Source of the DNA: Arthrobacter sp.
GTDB taxonomy: Bacteria; Actinomycetota; Actinomycetes; Actinomycetales; Micrococcaceae
Length of the DNA: 7,475 nucleotides
NCBI GenBank assembly: GCA_018260285.1
Contig: JAGLBH010000077.1
Coordinates: forward strand, 1-7,475
Direction: 5' to 3'
Numbering within the stretch: the stretch's first letter is position 1; every line of letters begins with the position of its first letter. Under the pieces are notes generated by a model. The model was not told the DNA's origin. It saw only the letters and a program-made list of their open reading frames with translations, and did not search any database. Positions 1 through 6,642 of this stretch are shown here, piece by piece. The position numbers and the translations under genes are program-made.

Positions 1-196
1 CCTGGGCCAGGCCGGTGTCGCCGGTGGCGGGCCGGGCGCCCATGACCCCGAGGAGGTCCGCGCCGAGGGCCTGCTGCTCCTCCTCGCTCAGCTGGTTGAG
101 GCGTTCGAGGTGGACATCGAGGATGCGGGCAGTTCCGTCTGCTCGCTCTACGTACCTGCCGATCCAGAAGAGGGATTCGGCGATGCGGCTCAACAT
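1..196 (-). CDS. Alpha-E domain-containing protein, N-terminal part (cut by window edge)
   Basis: This gene reads leftward from an ATG at 196-194 and leaves the window after 65 codons, so only the N-terminus is visible. The first residues (MLSRIAESLFWIGRYVERAD) are the hallmark opening of the alpha-E domain family, an all-helical domain of roughly 300 residues. The SLFWIGRYxERA segment at about residues 8-19 is the most conserved part. The start is well supported: a Shine-Dalgarno-like AAGGGG lies 8 nt upstream, at 210-205. The start codon overlaps the end of the ATP-grasp gene by 7 bp, which suggests translational coupling. Alpha-E proteins are regularly encoded beside circularly permuted ATP-grasp proteins (in mycobacteria, the Rv2411c/Rv2410c pair) and are thought to act with them in a predicted peptide-synthesis system. 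Their biochemical role is not established. Identity is clear from the motif and neighbour; function is inference. Confidence 0.88.
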   Translation of the reverse strand, partial: MLSRIAESLFWIGRYVERADGTARILDVHLERLNQLSEEEQQALGADLLGVMGARPATGDTGLAQ

Positions 197-1818
197 GGGC
201 GCTGCCCCTTGTCTGTGGTGGAAAGGCTGACGGTGTCGTTCGCGGGCGCGGCGTGTGCTCGCTGCTGCTGCTGCTGCTCCTCGGCGGTGTCCAGGCGCCC
301 CTTCTCGAGCGGCCAGACGCTGATGCGCTCCCGCACAGGACCCGGAACGGAGGCGGAGACGGCCGACCCAGCGCGGCGGTCGTCGACCACCCAGGTGTCC
401 TTCGAGCCGCCTCCCTGGGACGAGTTGACGATGAGCGAGCCCTCTTTGAGGGCCACACGGGTCAGACCGCCGGGCAGCACCCAGACGTCGTCGCCGTCGT
501 TGACCGCGAAGGGCCGGAGGTCCACGTGACGGGGGCCGAAGGCGGACCCTGACATCGTGGGAACGGTCGAGAGCTGCAGTACCGGCTGGGCAATCCAGCC
601 GCGCGGATCCGCGGCGACGGTGCGACGCAGAGTCTCCAGCTCGTCTGCACTGGCGGCGGGCCCGATGACGATGCCCTTGCCGCCCGATCCGTCGACCGGT
701 TTGACGACGAGCTCGTGGAGGCGATCCATGACCTCCTCGTACGCGTCCTTCTCCTCGAGGCGGAACGTGTCCACGTTCGGGATGATCGGCTCCTCGCCCA
801 GGTAGTAGCGGATGAGGTCCGGGACGTAGGAGTAGATGAGCTTGTCGTCGGCCACACCGTTGCCGATCGCGTTGGCGATGGTCACGTTGCCTGCGCGGGC
901 CGCGTTGACGAGACCGGGGCAGCCCAGCATCGAGTCCCCGCGGAACTGGAGGGGATCGCAGAACTCGTCGTCGATCCGCTTGTAGATGACGTCGACGCGC
1001 TGCTCCCCCGCGGTCGTGCGCATGTAGACGCGGTTCGAGCGGACGATGAGGTCCCGGCCCTCCACGAGCTCCACGCCCATGAGGCCCGCGAGAAGAGCGT
1101 GCTCGAAGTAGGCGGAGTTGTAGACACCGGGAGTGAGGACGACGACGGTGGGATCCTCGACGCCGTTCGGCGCCGTCTTCCGCAGTGCGGACAGAAGGCG
1201 GTGCGGGTACTCGTCTACCGGACGGATCGGCTGGTCCACGAAGGCCTCAGGCAGACCCTTGGCCATGGCCCGGCGGTTCTCCAGGACGTAGGAGACGCCC
1301 GAGGGGACCCGGACGTTGTCCTCGAGGACGCGGAAGGTGCCCTCGGCGTCGCGCACGAGGTCGATGCCGGCAATGTGGACCCGGACGCCGCCCACGGGAC
1401 GGAACCCGAAGACGGAGCGGTGGAAGTGCGCGCTCGTGGTGATGAGGTGACGGGGGACGATGCCGTCGTCGACCACGCGCATGTCCGAGTAGACATCGTC
1501 GAGGAAGGCCTCGAGGGCCTTGACGCGCTGCACGACGCCCGTCTCAAGGGGATCCCAGGTGGCGCCGTCGATGACGCGGGGAACGATGTCCAGGGGGAAG
1601 GGGCGCTCCTCCCCTGCAAAGTCGAAGGTGACGCCGCGATCCAGGAAGGTGCGGGCCATCGAGTCGGCGCGGGCGGTCACATCGGCAAGGTTGAGGGACT
1701 CCAGAACGGCGTTGACGCGGCGCGCCTCGGGGCGGGGCTGCCCTGAGCGGTCGAACATCTCGTCGAACCAGGGCGCATTCGCTACGGCATCGCGATAGCC
1801 GTTGAAAAGATCTTCCAT
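190..1818 (-). CDS. Circularly permuted ATP-grasp type 2 protein
   Basis: Predicted ATP-dependent ligase of the circularly permuted ATP-grasp family (DUF404/DUF407 type), 542 aa from the chosen ATG. Family landmarks, numbered from that ATG, are: DIVPRVIDGATWDPLE (about 77-92); LEDNVRVPSGVSYVLENR (165-182); the LTPGVYNSAYFEH segment (228-240); IANAIGNGVADDK (314-326); the glycine-rich VVKPVDGSGGKGIVIG, the likely nucleotide-binding loop (371-386); and the GGLTRVALKEGSLIVNSSQGGGSKDTWVV block (450-478). Length is normal for the family. An in-frame GTG six codons upstream (1836) is possible. I prefer the ATG at 1818 because family members begin close to an M-x-DLF-x-GY motif and because a -10-like box sits at leaderless spacing. 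The roughly 60 residues after the conserved core are low in complexity and include five consecutive Gln. The 3' end overlaps the alpha-E start by 7 bp. The family is predicted to make peptide or amide bonds; the substrate is unknown. Confidence 0.9.
   Translation of the reverse strand: MEDLFNGYRDAVANAPWFDEMFDRSGQPRPEARRVNAVLESLNLADVTARADSMARTFLDRGVTFDFAGEERPFPLDIVPRVIDGATWDPLETGVVQRVKALEAFLDDVYSDMRVVDDGIVPRHLITTSAHFHRSVFGFRPVGGVRVHIAGIDLVRDAEGTFRVLEDNVRVPSGVSYVLENRRAMAKGLPEAFVDQPIRPVDEYPHRLLSALRKTAPNGVEDPTVVVLTPGVYNSAYFEHALLAGLMGVELVEGRDLIVRSNRVYMRTTAGEQRVDVIYKRIDDEFCDPLQFRGDSMLGCPGLVNAARAGNVTIANAIGNGVADDKLIYSYVPDLIRYYLGEEPIIPNVDTFRLEEKDAYEEVMDRLHELVVKPVDGSGGKGIVIGPAASADELETLRRTVAADPRGWIAQPVLQLSTVPTMSGSAFGPRHVDLRPFAVNDGDDVWVLPGGLTRVALKEGSLIVNSSQGGGSKDTWVVDDRRAGSAVSASVPGPVRERISVWPLEKGRLDTAEEQQQQQRAHAAPANDTVSLSTTDKGQRPC
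205..210 (-). promoter_or_regulatory. Ribosome binding site of the alpha-E gene
   Basis: AAGGGG on the minus strand sits 8 nt before the ATG at 196-194, inside the last codons of the ATP-grasp gene. It fixes the start of the alpha-E reading frame. It also implies that ribosomes can load directly as well as by re-initiation after the upstream stop codon. Confidence 0.6.
262..276 (-). repeat. CAG trinucleotide tract (5 units) encoding a Gln run
   Basis: Five uninterrupted CAG codons on the minus strand, directly preceded by two GAG codons, lie in the C-terminal tail of the ATP-grasp protein. Because the unit is three bases, gain or loss of units would change the Gln run without breaking the frame or the overlap with the alpha-E gene. 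A similar GAG/CAG-rich patch (three GAG, two CAG) occurs at about 70-84 in the alpha-E gene. Confidence 0.7.
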
Positions 1819-1824
1819 TCGGTA

Positions 1825-1855
1825 AGGATGGCACACGAGGAGCAGTTCTCGTCAA
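1825..1855 (-). promoter_or_regulatory. Putative promoter of the ATP-grasp/alpha-E pair (leaderless)
   Basis: Read on the minus strand, TTGACG (1855-1850) resembles a -35 box and CATCCT (1830-1825) a weak -10 box, with a long 19-nt spacer. The -10 ends 6 nt before the ATG at 1818, so transcription would begin at or next to the start codon. No Shine-Dalgarno sequence precedes that ATG. The -10 match is poor, so this is a tentative call. Confidence 0.35.
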
Positions 1856-1909
1856 GCGCGTCCGGATTGAGCGACGAAAAACTTCCTGCCCGCAACTCTG
1901 AAACAAGCG

Positions 1910-1938
1910 GTGCAAATATGGCTCAGGTCACTTAGACT
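1910..1938 (+). promoter_or_regulatory. Putative pepN promoter (leaderless)
   Basis: TAGACT at 1933-1938 fits the actinobacterial TAnnnT -10 consensus and ends 6 nt before the GTG start at 1945. The start of transcription is therefore expected at or beside the start codon. A -35 hexamer at 17-nt spacing (GTGCAA, 1910-1915) is only a weak match. The absence of any purine-rich ribosome binding site upstream of 1945 agrees with a leaderless mRNA. The rest of the 1819-1944 intergenic region shows no clear dyad or RNA gene. Confidence 0.5.
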
Positions 1939-1944
1939 CAACCT

Positions 1945-4542
1945 GTGCATGCTCAGAACCTCACCCGAACAGAAGCCCGCAGCCGCGCCCGCCTCATCAG
2001 CGACGTCTCCTACGCGATGGAGATTGACCTGCGAGATGCCGAGCGCCCGGAGTCGGAGGCCTTCCCCACGCGGACCCGCATTGTCTTCTCGGCGGAGTCC
2101 CCCGAGCCGATCTTCCTGGACTATGAGGCGGAGTCCGTCGGGCGGGTGGAGCTCAATGGGGCGAACCTGCCCCTTGCTGAGACAGTGAGGCCCGGCCGCA
2201 TCCATCTGACGCCGCGTGCAGGGCAGAACACCGTGCTCGTAGAGGGACTGAGCCGGTACAGCCGCTCCGGGGAGGGCTTGCACCGCTTCGTCGACCCGGC
2301 GGACGGGAAGACCTACCTCTACTCGCAGTACGAGCCGGCGGACTGCCGACGGGTGTTCCCCACCTTCGAGCAGCCGGACCTCAAAGCGACCTACGAGCTG
2401 ACGCTGCTCGGACCGAGCGGCTGGGTTCTGGAGTCCAACGCCCCGGCGGCATCGAGGGAAAGCGCTGACGGCGGGGACCGCGTCACGTTCGAGCGCACCG
2501 CCCTCTTCTCGACGTACATCACAACGATCCTGGCCGGCCCCTACGCCGTGGCAGAGGACGTGTGCCCGGCGATGGGACCGGGAACCCAGGAGATCCGGAT
2601 GCGGCTCTTCTGCCGCGACTCCATCCGGGAGCTCATGGACGCAGACCTGCTCTTCGAGACGACGAAGAAGGGGCTGGCCTACTTCCAGGACCTCTTCGGG
2701 ATGCCCTACCCCTGGGGGGCCAAGTACGACCAGGCCTTCGTGCCGGAGTACAACCTCGGAGCGATGGAGAACCCGGGACTGGTGACCTTCACAGAGGAAT
2801 ACCTCTACCGGGGCGCTCCGTCGGCGCTGCAGATCGAGTCGAGGGCCAACACCCTGCTCCACGAGATGGCCCACATGTGGTTCGGGGATCTGGTGACGAT
2901 GGCCTGGTGGGACGATCTGTGGCTCAAGGAGTCGTTTGCCGACTTCATGGGAACCCTCGCTGTTGCGGAGGCGCTGGAGCGCCCGGAGTCCTGGGTGACG
3001 TTCGCGAACCGCCGCAAGGCGTGGGCCTACGTCATGGACCAGGGACCCTCGACTCACCCGATTGTCGCGGACATCCCAGACCTCGAGGCAGCTCGACAGA
3101 ACTTCGACGGCATCACCTATGCCAAGGGCGCCTCCGTCCTCAAGCAGCTCGTGGCCTATGCAGGGCGGGATGCCTTCATGGCGGCCGCGCGCACATACTT
3201 CGAGCGACACGCCTTCGGCAACGCGCGCCTGGCAGACCTGCTGGACATCCTCACGGAGACGACCGGCAAGAACATGGCCCTGTGGTCCGCCCTGTGGCTG
3301 CAGACCTCAGGCGTCTCTCGCCTGTCCCTGTCGGTGCGCACGGGGGACGACGGTCGCATCTCCTCCGCGACGCTCCGTCAGGAGGGGGTTGACCCGGTGA
3401 GCGGCATTCCCGTCGTCCGCCCGCACACGCTCCGGATCGGGCGGTACTCTGCCGAGGGCGACGCCATGGTGCGCACGTGGAGCGCAGAGGTCTCCCTGGA
3501 GGGGCTCTCCGCAGAGGTGCCCGGACTGATCGGGCAGCCAGCGCTCAAAGGCCCGGAGTTCCTGCTCGTCAACGACGACGACCTGACCTACGCAACCGTG
3601 CGCTTCGAGGGGCAGACGCTCGCCGCACTGCTGGAGAACGTCCACCGGGTCGCGGATCCCCTGGCTCAGGCGGTCATCCTCTCCAACCTCTGGGAGATGG
3701 TCCGCCACGGCGCTCTCGCGGCGCGGGACTTCGTGCCTGCTGCCCTCCGCGTGGCTGAGGCGGCAGATGAGATCGGTCTCGTGACGGTGCTGCTCCAGCG
3801 CGCCGTCATCGCCGCGACCCGATTCGCGCCCGTCGCCGACCGCGCCTTGCTCATGGGAATGATCGCCGACGCCGCATGGGTCGGCATGGAGGATCCCGAG
3901 ACTCCGCAGCCCTTCGCCCACCAGTATGCCCAGACGGCGGCCAGCCTGGCCCGAACGGTGAGGACGGAGGATGCCGCTGACCTCATCGCCGGACGACGCC
4001 CGGCTGCTGAACGGGCCCTGGACGAGGACCTGACGTGGGCCTTCGTCGTCGCCCTGACGGCAGCGGGTCGGATGAGCGCCGAGGAGATCACCGCTCGCTA
4101 CGAGGCGAAGCCGTCCACCGCCGCGGACCGCATGCGTCGGCAGGCGCTCGCGGCCCTCCCCGGAGCGGAGAACAAGACGTCCGTGTGGGACGAGGCCTGG
4201 GGGCAGGAGTCGCTCTCCAATGACGCGGTCTCGGCGCTCGCAGCCGGTTTCGGCATGGGGACGGCCTCAGTGCTGGACCCCATCCGGGCTGACTACACCT
4301 CCCGTCTGCTGCCCACGTGGTCCTCCCGCTCCCAGGAGATCGCCTCTCGGCTCATCCGGGGCTTCTTCCCTCACGACCTCGACGCCGACGGACGGGGAAG
4401 CCACCCCTTCGTCGATGCGCTCGAGTCGTGGCTCGCGGACAATGCCGAGGCCCCGGCGGCCCTCAAGCGCCTGCTGGCAGAGGAGCTCCACGAGGCGAGA
4501 CTGCAGCTCGCAGCGCAGCAGCGCGGACGGGACGGGGTCTAG
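1945..4542 (+). CDS. pepN: Aminopeptidase N, M1 family zinc metallopeptidase
   Basis: Cytosolic M1-family zinc aminopeptidase that removes N-terminal residues from peptides during protein turnover. The 865-aa length is normal for bacterial PepN. The domains are: an N-terminal beta-sheet saddle (about 1-205); the thermolysin-like catalytic domain (about 210-460), with the exopeptidase motif GAMEN at 272-276; the zinc site HEMAH at 306-310, where H306 and H310 bind zinc and E307 is the catalytic base; the third ligand E329 in LKESFADF; and the transition-state tyrosine Y392 in TYAKGASVL. A C-terminal helical ERAP1-like domain fills the rest. All catalytic residues are present. There is no signal peptide. 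The start is GTG: the N-terminus (xAQNLTRTEARxRARL) aligns with the NLTREEA-type opening of actinobacterial PepN, and a -10 box lies at leaderless distance. It is divergent from the ATP-grasp pair and 90 bp from the redox operon, with no obvious functional link to either. Confidence 0.96.
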   Translation: MHAQNLTRTEARSRARLISDVSYAMEIDLRDAERPESEAFPTRTRIVFSAESPEPIFLDYEAESVGRVELNGANLPLAETVRPGRIHLTPRAGQNTVLVEGLSRYSRSGEGLHRFVDPADGKTYLYSQYEPADCRRVFPTFEQPDLKATYELTLLGPSGWVLESNAPAASRESADGGDRVTFERTALFSTYITTILAGPYAVAEDVCPAMGPGTQEIRMRLFCRDSIRELMDADLLFETTKKGLAYFQDLFGMPYPWGAKYDQAFVPEYNLGAMENPGLVTFTEEYLYRGAPSALQIESRANTLLHEMAHMWFGDLVTMAWWDDLWLKESFADFMGTLAVAEALERPESWVTFANRRKAWAYVMDQGPSTHPIVADIPDLEAARQNFDGITYAKGASVLKQLVAYAGRDAFMAAARTYFERHAFGNARLADLLDILTETTGKNMALWSALWLQTSGVSRLSLSVRTGDDGRISSATLRQEGVDPVSGIPVVRPHTLRIGRYSAEGDAMVRTWSAEVSLEGLSAEVPGLIGQPALKGPEFLLVNDDDLTYATVRFEGQTLAALLENVHRVADPLAQAVILSNLWEMVRHGALAARDFVPAALRVAEAADEIGLVTVLLQRAVIAATRFAPVADRALLMGMIADAAWVGMEDPETPQPFAHQYAQTAASLARTVRTEDAADLIAGRRPAAERALDEDLTWAFVVALTAAGRMSAEEITARYEAKPSTAADRMRRQALAALPGAENKTSVWDEAWGQESLSNDAVSALAAGFGMGTASVLDPIRADYTSRLLPTWSSRSQEIASRLIRGFFPHDLDADGRGSHPFVDALESWLADNAEAPAALKRLLAEELHEARLQLAAQQRGRDGV

Positions 4543-4580
4543 CGCCAGGTGTGCTGCGGCGTCCCGCGAACGCACAGGAA

Positions 4581-4594
4581 CGTCACAGCTGACG
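4581..4594. promoter_or_regulatory. Small dyad upstream of the redox operon, possible operator
   Basis: CGTCA and TGACG form 5-bp inverted arms around a 4-base centre, within the 90-bp gap between pepN and the ferric-reductase-like gene. The site ends 38 nt before that gene's start codon, just upstream of where a -35 box would lie. This is a position where a transcription factor could act. The arms are short and could occur by chance. No match to a known iron-box or other named operator is evident. Confidence 0.2.
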
Positions 4595-4620
4595 ACGGGT
4601 CCTCTCTGGGCTGAGAGCCA

Positions 4621-4626
4621 CAGAGT
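4621..4626 (+). promoter_or_regulatory. Possible -10 box of the redox operon
   Basis: CAGAGT shares the second A and final T of the -10 consensus and ends exactly 6 nt before the ATG at 4633, the same geometry as at pepN. No convincing -35 hexamer is seen at 16-19 nt spacing and there is no strong Shine-Dalgarno sequence. The AGAG inside the box could act as a weak one instead. Low-confidence call. Confidence 0.25.
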
Positions 4627-4632
4627 AGAACC

Positions 4633-6087
4633 ATGAGCACTTCGACCTTCCCGCAGCCCGCGACGGCTGCACTCCCCGTGACCGCACGCCGGTCTGTGGA
4701 CCAGCAGCGCCCCACACGCTTCGCAGCCCCCTCTGTCAAGAACATCCCCCGCTGGTGGAAGGATGCCTCGGTGCTGCTTGCCTGGGGACTCGGCCTCTTC
4801 GTCGTCGCCCTCTGGGTGGCGCACGGCGGCCTCCTCCAGAGCAGCCTCGGAGACTGGCTGACCTCGATCGGGCGGGTGACGGGCCTCGTCGCCTCCTACC
4901 TCCTGCTTCTGCAGGTGTTCCTCATGGCGCGCATCCCCTTCGTGGAGCAGGCCTGGGGGCAGGACGGACTGACGCGACTCCACCGCTGGGTGGGATTCTC
5001 CTCCTTCAACCTCATGGTGGCGCACATTGTGCTCATCGTCCTCGGATACGCCGCGGGCCAGTGGTCAAAGGTGTGGGGGACGTTCTGGGATGTGGTCCTC
5101 AACGAGCCGGGCATGGTGCTCGCCGCGGCCGGAACCCTCGCGATCATCATGGTGGTCGTGACCTCCTTCAAAGCTGCCCGCAAGAAGCTGCGCTATGAGT
5201 CCTGGCACCTGATCCACCTGTACGCCTACCTCGGCGTCGGGCTGGCTCTCCCCCACCAGCTGTGGACGGGACAGGACTTCCTCGTCTCCCCCGCCGTCAC
5301 GGCGTTCTGGTGGGGCCTGTACATCGTGTGCCTCGGAGCGGTGCTCGTCTACCGCGTGGCCCTTCCGCTGACGCGATCGGCCCTCAGCCGGATCCGCGTT
5401 GACCATGTCACGATGGAGAACCCGACCACGGTGACCGTTCAGGTGAGCGGACCGGGCGTCCGCCGGCTCAAGGCCCAGGGCGGCCAGTTCTTCCAGTGGC
5501 GTTTCCTGGACGGGCCGGGGTGGACTCGCGCCAACCCCTACTCCCTCTCCGCTGCGCCCCGCAACAACACGATGGCCTTCACCGCGGCCGTGGTCGGTGA
5601 CGGCAGCGCACGCCTCACGACTCTTCGCCCGGGAACGAGAGTCATGGTGGAGGGCCCCTACGGCCGGATGCACGCCGGGGCTGCAGAAACTCGCAAGGCC
5701 CTGCTCATGGGCGCGGGCATCGGCATCACCCCCATGAAGGCGCTCCTCGAGTCCTTCCCCGCCCATGCCGGCGACATCACGGTGCTCCACCGCTACTCCC
5801 GGCCTGAGGATCTGGTCCTCTCCGATGAGATCGCGGAGATCGCCGAACAGCGCGGCGCTCACTACCGCCTCATCGACGGCCCCCGAGTGCAGGGACGGGC
5901 CAGCTGGCTCCCCGCGCGCCTGGGCCACCTGGACGACGCCGACGCGCTCCTCGCCGCCTGCCCGGACCTGCTGGAGCGAGACCTCTTCGTCTGCGGCTCC
6001 GAGGGCTGGATGAAAGCCGTCACCGACGCCGCAGTCGCCGCGGGTCTTCCCCGCACCCGCATCCACGTCGAACACTTCTCCTACTAA
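4633..6087 (+). CDS. Ferric-reductase-like transmembrane flavocytochrome (FAD/NAD(P)-binding)
   Basis: Integral membrane oxidoreductase of 484 aa that should carry electrons from cytosolic NAD(P)H via FAD and haem to the outer face of the membrane. After a roughly 40-residue polar N-terminus come six predicted helices (about 45-64, 79-100, 117-140, 159-177, 190-210, 222-245). Candidate haem ligands are H117 and H131 in the third helix, and H192 or H195 with H208 in the fifth, as in ferric-reductase/NADPH-oxidase membrane domains. The FAD-binding barrel follows (about 255-345), with the NPYSLS segment at 301-306 in the flavin-contacting position. The nucleotide-binding domain has GAGIGITP at 360-367, VCGSEGWM at 453-460, and a C-terminal aromatic ending (VEHFSY). 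It is the first gene of a three-gene unit with an FMN-binding protein 15 nt downstream and then apbE. That context favours electron delivery to an extracytosolic flavoprotein rather than a stand-alone ferric reductase. The natural final acceptor is unknown. Confidence 0.9.
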   Translation: MSTSTFPQPATAALPVTARRSVDQQRPTRFAAPSVKNIPRWWKDASVLLAWGLGLFVVALWVAHGGLLQSSLGDWLTSIGRVTGLVASYLLLLQVFLMARIPFVEQAWGQDGLTRLHRWVGFSSFNLMVAHIVLIVLGYAAGQWSKVWGTFWDVVLNEPGMVLAAAGTLAIIMVVVTSFKAARKKLRYESWHLIHLYAYLGVGLALPHQLWTGQDFLVSPAVTAFWWGLYIVCLGAVLVYRVALPLTRSALSRIRVDHVTMENPTTVTVQVSGPGVRRLKAQGGQFFQWRFLDGPGWTRANPYSLSAAPRNNTMAFTAAVVGDGSARLTTLRPGTRVMVEGPYGRMHAGAAETRKALLMGAGIGITPMKALLESFPAHAGDITVLHRYSRPEDLVLSDEIAEIAEQRGAHYRLIDGPRVQGRASWLPARLGHLDDADALLAACPDLLERDLFVCGSEGWMKAVTDAAVAAGLPRTRIHVEHFSY

Positions 6088-6092
6088 GAAAG
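6087..6092 (+). promoter_or_regulatory. Ribosome binding site of the FMN-binding protein gene
   Basis: AGAAAG overlaps the last base of the preceding stop codon and lies 10 nt before the ATG at 6103. It matches the 5' part of the extended anti-Shine-Dalgarno complement (AGAAAGGAGG), and the register would place the missing GGAGG core at normal distance. It is a weak but plausible site that fixes the start. Confidence 0.45.
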
Positions 6093-6102
6093 AATCTCTC
6101 CC

Positions 6103-6642
6103 ATGCGCCGCATCACCCTTTGGTTCATGAGCACGGTCACCCTGCTCGTCCTCCTCTTCAGCTACCACACCTCGACAGAGAGCGTCTCCGCCAGCGAGCA
6201 GGTGGCCACGCCCAAGACGGCCTCTTCCCCGTCTACGGCCGCCGCCTCACCCAGCCCTGCTGACATCCCGAGTGCGACCTCCTCCACCCCCTCGGCATCC
6301 TCAAGCAGCACCACCGCAGCCACTCCGAAGGCATCGAGCACCGCTGCCTCGACCGGCACGCTCAAGGACGGCACCTACACCGGCACGAGCGTTGAGACGA
6401 AGTGGGGACCGGTCCAGGTCAAGATCGTCGTCAGCGGAGGCAAGATCACGAGCAGTGACGCTGTCGTCTACCCGACCGAGAACAACAAGGACATCGAGAT
6501 CAACCAGGTTGCCGTCCCCGCCCTCAACGATGAGGCCGTCGCGGCTCAGAGCGCCTCGATCGACGCGGTCTCCGGTGCCTCCTACACCTCCTACGGGTAC
6601 ATCACGAGCCTCCAGTCAGCTCTGGACCAGGCTGCAGCCTGA
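6103..6642 (+). CDS. Exported FMN-binding domain protein, substrate for covalent flavinylation
   Basis: Protein of 179 aa, predicted to hold FMN covalently outside the cytoplasm and relay electrons. Residues 1-22 (MRRITLWFMSTVTLLVLLFS then YH) form a hydrophobic signal or anchor segment starting with Arg-Arg. There is no cysteine anywhere, so it is not a lipoprotein. Residues about 30-85 are almost entirely Ser, Thr, Ala and Pro, a flexible linker that could span the cell wall. The C-terminal FMN-binding domain (about 86-176) begins LKDGTYTG and contains the flavinylation signature DAVSGASYT at 154-162, where T162 is the expected FMN-phosphate acceptor. It starts 15 nt after the reductase gene, and its TGA overlaps the apbE start by one base. 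This arrangement makes it the obvious electron acceptor of the reductase and the substrate of ApbE. Whether the N-terminus is cleaved (for example after VSA, about residue 30) or stays as a membrane anchor cannot be decided here. Confidence 0.9.
   Translation: MRRITLWFMSTVTLLVLLFSYHTSTESVSASEQVATPKTASSPSTAAASPSPADIPSATSSTPSASSSSTTAATPKASSTAASTGTLKDGTYTGTSVETKWGPVQVKIVVSGGKITSSDAVVYPTENNKDIEINQVAVPALNDEAVAAQSASIDAVSGASYTSYGYITSLQSALDQAAA

Noticed and set aside
715..1746. A 343-codon plus-strand open frame opposite the ATP-grasp gene
   Set aside because: It is the shadow of the conserved ATP-grasp frame. Its product is a repetitive Asp/Val/Gly/Arg-rich sequence with no family motif.
1852..3210. 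A 452-codon open frame on the minus strand opposite pepN
   Set aside because: It lies antisense to the catalytic half of pepN, whose GAMEN, HExxH-18-E and Tyr motifs are all intact. Long antisense open frames are expected in high-GC DNA, and the product (rich in Arg, His, Gly and Val) shows no recognisable domain.
4602..4617. CTCTC / GAGAG hairpin just before the reductase gene
   Set aside because: The stem is only 5 bp, has no T-tract after it, and lies inside the expected promoter region, so it does not support a pepN terminator.
4543..4632. Iron-responsive DtxR/IdeR-type box upstream of the ferric-reductase-like gene
   Set aside because: I looked for the 19-bp TTAGGTTAG-type dyad and did not see it, so iron regulation cannot be claimed from sequence.
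5065..6168. A 367-codon minus-strand open frame opposite the reductase gene
   Set aside because: It overlaps the well-supported reductase and the start of the FMN-binding gene, has low-complexity composition, and no recognisable domain.
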